This document shows, one piece after another, positions 24,101-26,283 of a stretch of DNA of 26,283 nucleotides. The translations under genes were made by a program, and so were the position numbers. The stretch spans positions 1 to 26,283 of the forward strand of contig JAIXRD010000131.1 in the NCBI GenBank assembly GCA_027485365.1. The letters run 5' to 3'. The notes below the pieces were generated by a model that was given only the letters and a program-made list of their open reading frames with translations, was not told the origin of the DNA and did not search any database. The stretch is from Cryomorphaceae bacterium (lineage in GTDB: Bacteria; Bacteroidota; Bacteroidia; Flavobacteriales_D; Crocinitomicaceae). Numbering within the stretch: position 1 is the stretch's first letter; the number at the start of each line of letters is the position of its first letter.

Positions 24101-26283
24101 TTTGGTGGCAATAACTTTGATTGTTTATTGGCGCTACGGACGGTATCGGTAATACGTAATAGGTAAAGGTTTGATTCGATCCTGAACATGAAATTCCTTG
24201 GGTAAAGATTGGAGTTACAGTAACTTGAGAAGAAACGACCGCATTGGTAGCATTTTGACCGATAAATGCGGGAATCGAATTGGTTCCATTGGCGCCAATT
24301 CCAATGGCTGTATTTGCTGCGGCCCATTGATACGAGGTACCCGTTCCTGTGAAATTCAATAATTGCGTATTCGCTCCGGCGCAAACATACTGAGAGCCCG
24401 GATTGGTAACACTCGGCGTTGGATTAATCTGATAGGTATAGCTTTGCGGGGACCCCGGACAAGAAACGGCATTTTGAATAAACGTTGGAGTAACCGTGAC
24501 TTGAGCGAAAATGGGAGCGTTCCCATTATTTACGGCATTAAACGCTGCAATATTCCCTGTTCCTGTTCCAAGAATACCAATAGAAGGAATACTGTTGGTC
24601 CAATTATAGGTGGTATTCGCAACGGATCCATTAAACGTCACCGCTGTGGTAGGCAATCCATTACAGACTACTTGGTTCGCTGGAGCAACAACATCCGGAG
24701 TAGGACTTACAAAAATCGTAAACGTGGTATTGTTTCCTGGACAAGTCACGCCATTTGCGGTAAAGTTTGGAGTAACTGTGATCAATGCATTTACAGATTG
24801 TGTACTTTGGTTAATCGCCTGAAAGGAAGCAAGTGATAAACCAGTTCCGGACGGAACTAGACCGATGGTGTTGTTGTTGTTACTCCAATTATAACTGGTA
24901 CCCGTTCCTGCAAAACTTACAACTGGGGTATTAGATCCATTACAAACAGTTACGTTAGAGAGAGGGTTGACTACCGGTGTTGGATTCACGGTTATCGTAA
25001 ATTGTTGCGTATTGCCCGAGCATGTCACCCCTGCATTGGCATATTGAGGAGTAACAGTTATTGTTCCAACCAAAGGATTCGAAGAACTCGCATTAGTCGC
25101 ATTGAACGACCCGATGTTTCCACTGCCACTCGCCGCCAATCCGATTCCTACGGTGTTGTTTGCCCACGCATACGATGTGCCCGTGCCCGTTAGCGCTATC
25201 GCTTGGGTTGGCGTTCCGGAACAAAGCACTTGACTGTTTATTGGATCAACCACAGGGGTTGGATTAACCGTAATCGTAAATGATTGTGGCGAACCTGGAC
25301 AACTGGCATTACCGCCTGCAAAGCTTGGTGAAACGGTTATTGTTGATGTTACTGGGTTTGTAGTTGCATTCGTCGTAGTAAAGGAAGAAATATTCCCAGT
25401 ACCTGAGGCAGCCAGTCCAACGGATGGATTACTATTGGTCCATGCGTAACTGGTTCCATTTCCAGAAAAATTAACTGCATTCGACAAATTCCCATTACAT
25501 ATCACTTGATTGGCGGGAACTTGTACTACAGGCGTTGGATTAATAGTAATACTAAAATTCTGTGCCGTACCCGAACAACTCACCCCATTCCCTGTGAAGA
25601 TTGGTGTAACTGCCAATTGTGCGGTTATTGGATTTAAGCCATTATTTACCGCCACAAACGGGGTAATATTCCCAGATCCCGATGCCGGAATACCAATGGT
25701 CGCTATAGAATTGGTCCAGTTATAAGAGGTTCCTGTTCCTGAGAAATTCACTTGTGCGGTAGTAGCGCCATTACACAAGGTTTGACTACTTGGTACATTT
25801 GCACTTGGCGTTGGATTTACTGTAATGGTGAAATTCGTGGTATTTCCGCTACAATTGACACCATTGTTTAAGTACTGCGGTGTTACGGTAAGCGTTGCAA
25901 TAGAAGCAGCGGCATTACTGGCATTTAGTCCAATAAATGAAGCAATGTTTCCTGTTCCTGAATTCGCAAGGCCAATGCTTGGCGTATTATTCGCCCAGGT
26001 GTAAGAATTCCCCGTGCCACTAAAGGTAATTGCCGCAGTGTTGGTATTATTACAAATCACCTGACTATTGACATTATTTACCGTTGGTGTTGGATTAATC
26101 GTTATGGTTGCATTGGAATTAAGGCCCGCGCAGGTTACGCCCGCATTGGTAAATGATGGAATGATTCCAATGGTTGCATTCACTGGAGTAGACCCAATAT
26201 TTGCTGCTGCAAAAGGTGGGATATTTCCTGAACCTGAAGCCCCTAATCCAATGCTTGTGGTGGAGTTCGTCCAGGCATAAGAA
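21153..26283 (-). CDS. Giant T9SS type B adhesin-like protein (N-terminus outside window)
   Basis: Partial gene: the frame stays open to the right edge, and codons before the internal GTG at 26183 continue the repeat pattern (SYAWTNSTTSIGLGASGSG). About 1709 residues are visible. From the N-terminal side there are about 14 complete Ig-like repeats of about 92-95 residues plus one partial, of two kinds. Kind A reads SYxWTNSxxxIGLxASGTGNI ... TVTP ... GVxCxG ... VNPTP; kind B reads FxWYATxNxNVxGE ... INDxL ... VTYxVTP ... GCxGP. Three PKD domains follow (WDFNDGS, WNFGNGA, WNFGDGT; about 22158-21450). The type B sorting domain ends it (YVPNSFTPNDDEKNQVF, FNRWGELVFES, GWGG, FVGHVNLIK). Kind B resembles the PKD-like domain (PF19406-like) of Bacteroidota. 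It is a surface or secreted protein, probably an adhesin, with unknown partner. Confidence 0.93.
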   Translation of the reverse strand, partial: SYAWTNSTTSIGLGASGSGNIPPFAAANIGSTPVNATIGIIPSFTNAGVTCAGLNSNATITINPTPTVNNVNSQVICNNTNTAAITFSGTGNSYTWANNTPSIGLANSGTGNIASFIGLNASNAAASIATLTVTPQYLNNGVNCSGNTTNFTITVNPTPSANVPSSQTLCNGATTAQVNFSGTGTSYNWTNSIATIGIPASGSGNITPFVAVNNGLNPITAQLAVTPIFTGNGVSCSGTAQNFSITINPTPVVQVPANQVICNGNLSNAVNFSGNGTSYAWTNSNPSVGLAASGTGNISSFTTTNATTNPVTSTITVSPSFAGGNASCPGSPQSFTITVNPTPVVDPINSQVLCSGTPTQAIALTGTGTSYAWANNTVGIGLAASGSGNIGSFNATNASSSNPLVGTITVTPQYANAGVTCSGNTQQFTITVNPTPVVNPLSNVTVCNGSNTPVVSFAGTGTSYNWSNNNNTIGLVPSGTGLSLASFQAINQSTQSVNALITVTPNFTANGVTCPGNNTTFTIFVSPTPDVVAPANQVVCNGLPTTAVTFNGSVANTTYNWTNSIPSIGILGTGTGNIAAFNAVNNGNAPIFAQVTVTPTFIQNAVSCPGSPQSYTYQINPTPSVTNPGSQYVCAGANTQLLNFTGTGTSYQWAAANTAIGIGANGTNSIPAFIGQNATNAVVSSQVTVTPIFTQGISCSGSNQTFTYYVLPIPSVAPINNQSYCHQTAVNATAINGTGTSYNWTNSNTSVGLVASGSNTVNAFNATNPGTSAISGNVNITPIFTFQGQSCNGPVGTYSITVNPTPYVNALNDTVICNNQNAAVNITTNIPANITWFATQNANVNGELTTVQTNTFINDLLSNTSSVPQSVTYTITPTTLAGCVGPDSFVVVQVQPDVLLNIPQNLEICSGAGVNAILAANIPSNFSWFCTVNNPNVTGESLITNSGAVINDILINNSNQNQLVVYSVTPTSIQGNCQGPSQTITVIVKPPLALLNQDTVTICSNGNVNLNLVANTNVTFNWYADPNVNVLNETTNITTSSIINDQLVNPTGAVEEVTYHVIGTSIANGCSSPVIPITVFVNPIPLLNPNPDLNVCHNQWNPQVLFTGNAPGTVYTWNAAGANVGLQTLGGVDSLNAFVASNPGVAPISATILVSPLFTANNVSCAGAKDTFQIVVNPEPSVFALNNMTLCEGINSPIVPLLGPIGGTTFNWVNSNAAVGLASTGTGNVPVFMAQNPTALPIQSVVTVTPVFINGATQCSGLNQTYTITVNPTPNVLTQQVSICAGQAVNMNLLADIPSTFQWYATPNPNVQGETYSPTQTSSVINDVLIQTTNAPQTVQYHVSGVSIPYGCIGPDSIMTVTINPWPTVAFNALNPPYCDLTPIAFQNMSVGAYDYNWDFNDGSNAFVSNPTHQFPSVGTYNVVLTATDPNTGCIDSVMQPVTIAPTPNPDFSYSDSIGCGMLNVVYTAAVYNTSWNYVWNFGNGASTQQVGQVGYQFTQQGCYDISLTVTNPQGCSATETNFNVACVYESPVAVAGADPTEVTTLEPLVEFTNNSENASSYAWNFGDGTYGFGFEPIHLFPAEPADYVVSLVAMNEVGCTDTAYVSIHVEENLIYYVPNSFTPNDDEKNQVFLPIISQGFKPGTYLLRIFNRWGELVFESKDPYTGWGGDYGPNHTNCQSGTYTWVLNFQVLQTQEDKEFVGHVNLIK
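22159..23005 (-). repeat. Two kind-A repeats and one kind-B repeat
   Basis: Kind A returns twice (YTWNAAGANVGL and FNWVNSNAAVGL, 23005-22443), followed by a single kind-B repeat (WYATPNPNVQGE, 22442-22159) directly before the first PKD domain. The order over the visible protein is therefore A(9, first partial)-B(3)-A(2)-B(1)-PKD(3)-sorting domain. Confidence 0.85.
23006..23844 (-). repeat. Three tandem kind-B PKD-like repeats
   Basis: Three repeats with WFATQNANVNGE, WFCTVNNPNVTGE and WYADPNVNVLNE, each followed by IND and a strand ending VTYxVTxTS-like and GC. They are clearly different from the flanking kind-A repeats though of similar length. Confidence 0.85.
23845..26283 (-). repeat. Tandem kind-A Ig-like repeats (8 plus a partial)
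   Basis: Eight consecutive complete repeats plus a partial one at the edge. The period is visible in DNA as recurrent TTGGATT (coding for the NPTP motif) near 26090, 25811, 25535, 25259 and 24980, a spacing of 276-279 bases. Each repeat has two Cys, one near its start (VxCNG) and one near its end (GVxCxG). Confidence 0.9.

Noticed and set aside
22513..24836. Several plus-strand open frames (22513-22905, 24363-24836 and others) opposite the giant gene
   Set aside because: They are antisense shadows: low-complexity translations without domain signals, lying opposite a frame whose repeat motifs and sorting domain are unambiguous.
26181..26183. GTG at 26183 as the true start of the giant gene
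   Set aside because: The frame continues upstream to the window edge with the same repeat pattern (SYAWTNS, SGSGNI), so the GTG is an internal Val codon.
23845..26283. Regular 276-279-base periodicity as a CRISPR array or satellite
   Set aside because: The repeats are too long and divergent for CRISPR, have no short identical direct repeats with spacers, and translate continuously into Ig-like domains.

Overview
The window comes from a Bacteroidota chromosome, most likely a flavobacterium-like lineage (Flavobacteriales; family not resolved). The main evidence is that five of the twelve genes encode large secreted proteins of the type IX secretion system (T9SS). One ends in a type A sorting domain (YPNPS motif), three end in type B (gliding-motility-associated) C-terminal domains, and one carries a shorter, degenerate tail. 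The dihydroorotase has the DDQVHFREPG signature I associate with Bacteroidota, and ribosome binding sites are mostly weak, as is usual in this phylum. Coding density is very high, with no intergenic stretch above 200 bases. I see no tRNA, rRNA, CRISPR array, transposase, integrase or phage gene.

Layout. (1) 15-3150, plus strand: a tight three-gene operon of a DUF6671-like zinc-ribbon protein, dihydroorotase (pyrimidine synthesis) and an SbtA-like sodium/bicarbonate symporter that overlaps the previous stop codon as TAATG. It ends at a hairpin, 3150-3176, shared with the convergent operon. (2) 10476-3183, minus strand: a 1358-residue type B T9SS cargo protein, an M42 aminopeptidase only 3 nt later, then a 702-residue type A cargo protein built from a duplicated 190-residue module plus SprB-like repeats. 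(3) 10571-18288, plus strand, divergent from region 2 across a 94-bp promoter region: an FMN-dependent nitronate monooxygenase/FabK-like enzyme, a catalytic M16 protease subunit, its non-catalytic M16 partner (with a 17-base poly-A tract), a 1084-residue type B cargo protein and a GT9 heptosyltransferase-like enzyme. (4) 21072-18352, minus strand: a LamG-domain secreted protein and an unrecognised membrane-anchored propeller-like protein, bracketed by two copies of the same perfect palindrome (28 and 36 bp). (5) 26283-21153, minus strand: the C-terminal part of a giant adhesin-like protein made of about 15 Ig-like repeats of two kinds, three PKD domains and a type B sorting domain. It is cut by the right edge of the window.

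How the parts fit: the housekeeping genes (pyrimidine synthesis, bicarbonate uptake, peptidases, flavin enzyme, LPS-type glycosyltransferase) alternate with surface or secreted T9SS cargo. No T9SS machinery gene is present, so secretion must depend on genes elsewhere. The points most worth a second look are the dihydroorotase whose usual carboxylysine motif is replaced by TDDG, the pyrC-sbtA coupling, the A17 tract inside the M16 partner, the palindrome pair placed 20-21 nt after minus-strand stop codons, and the two-family repeat architecture of the giant protein. I did not find a clearly new defence or mobile system.
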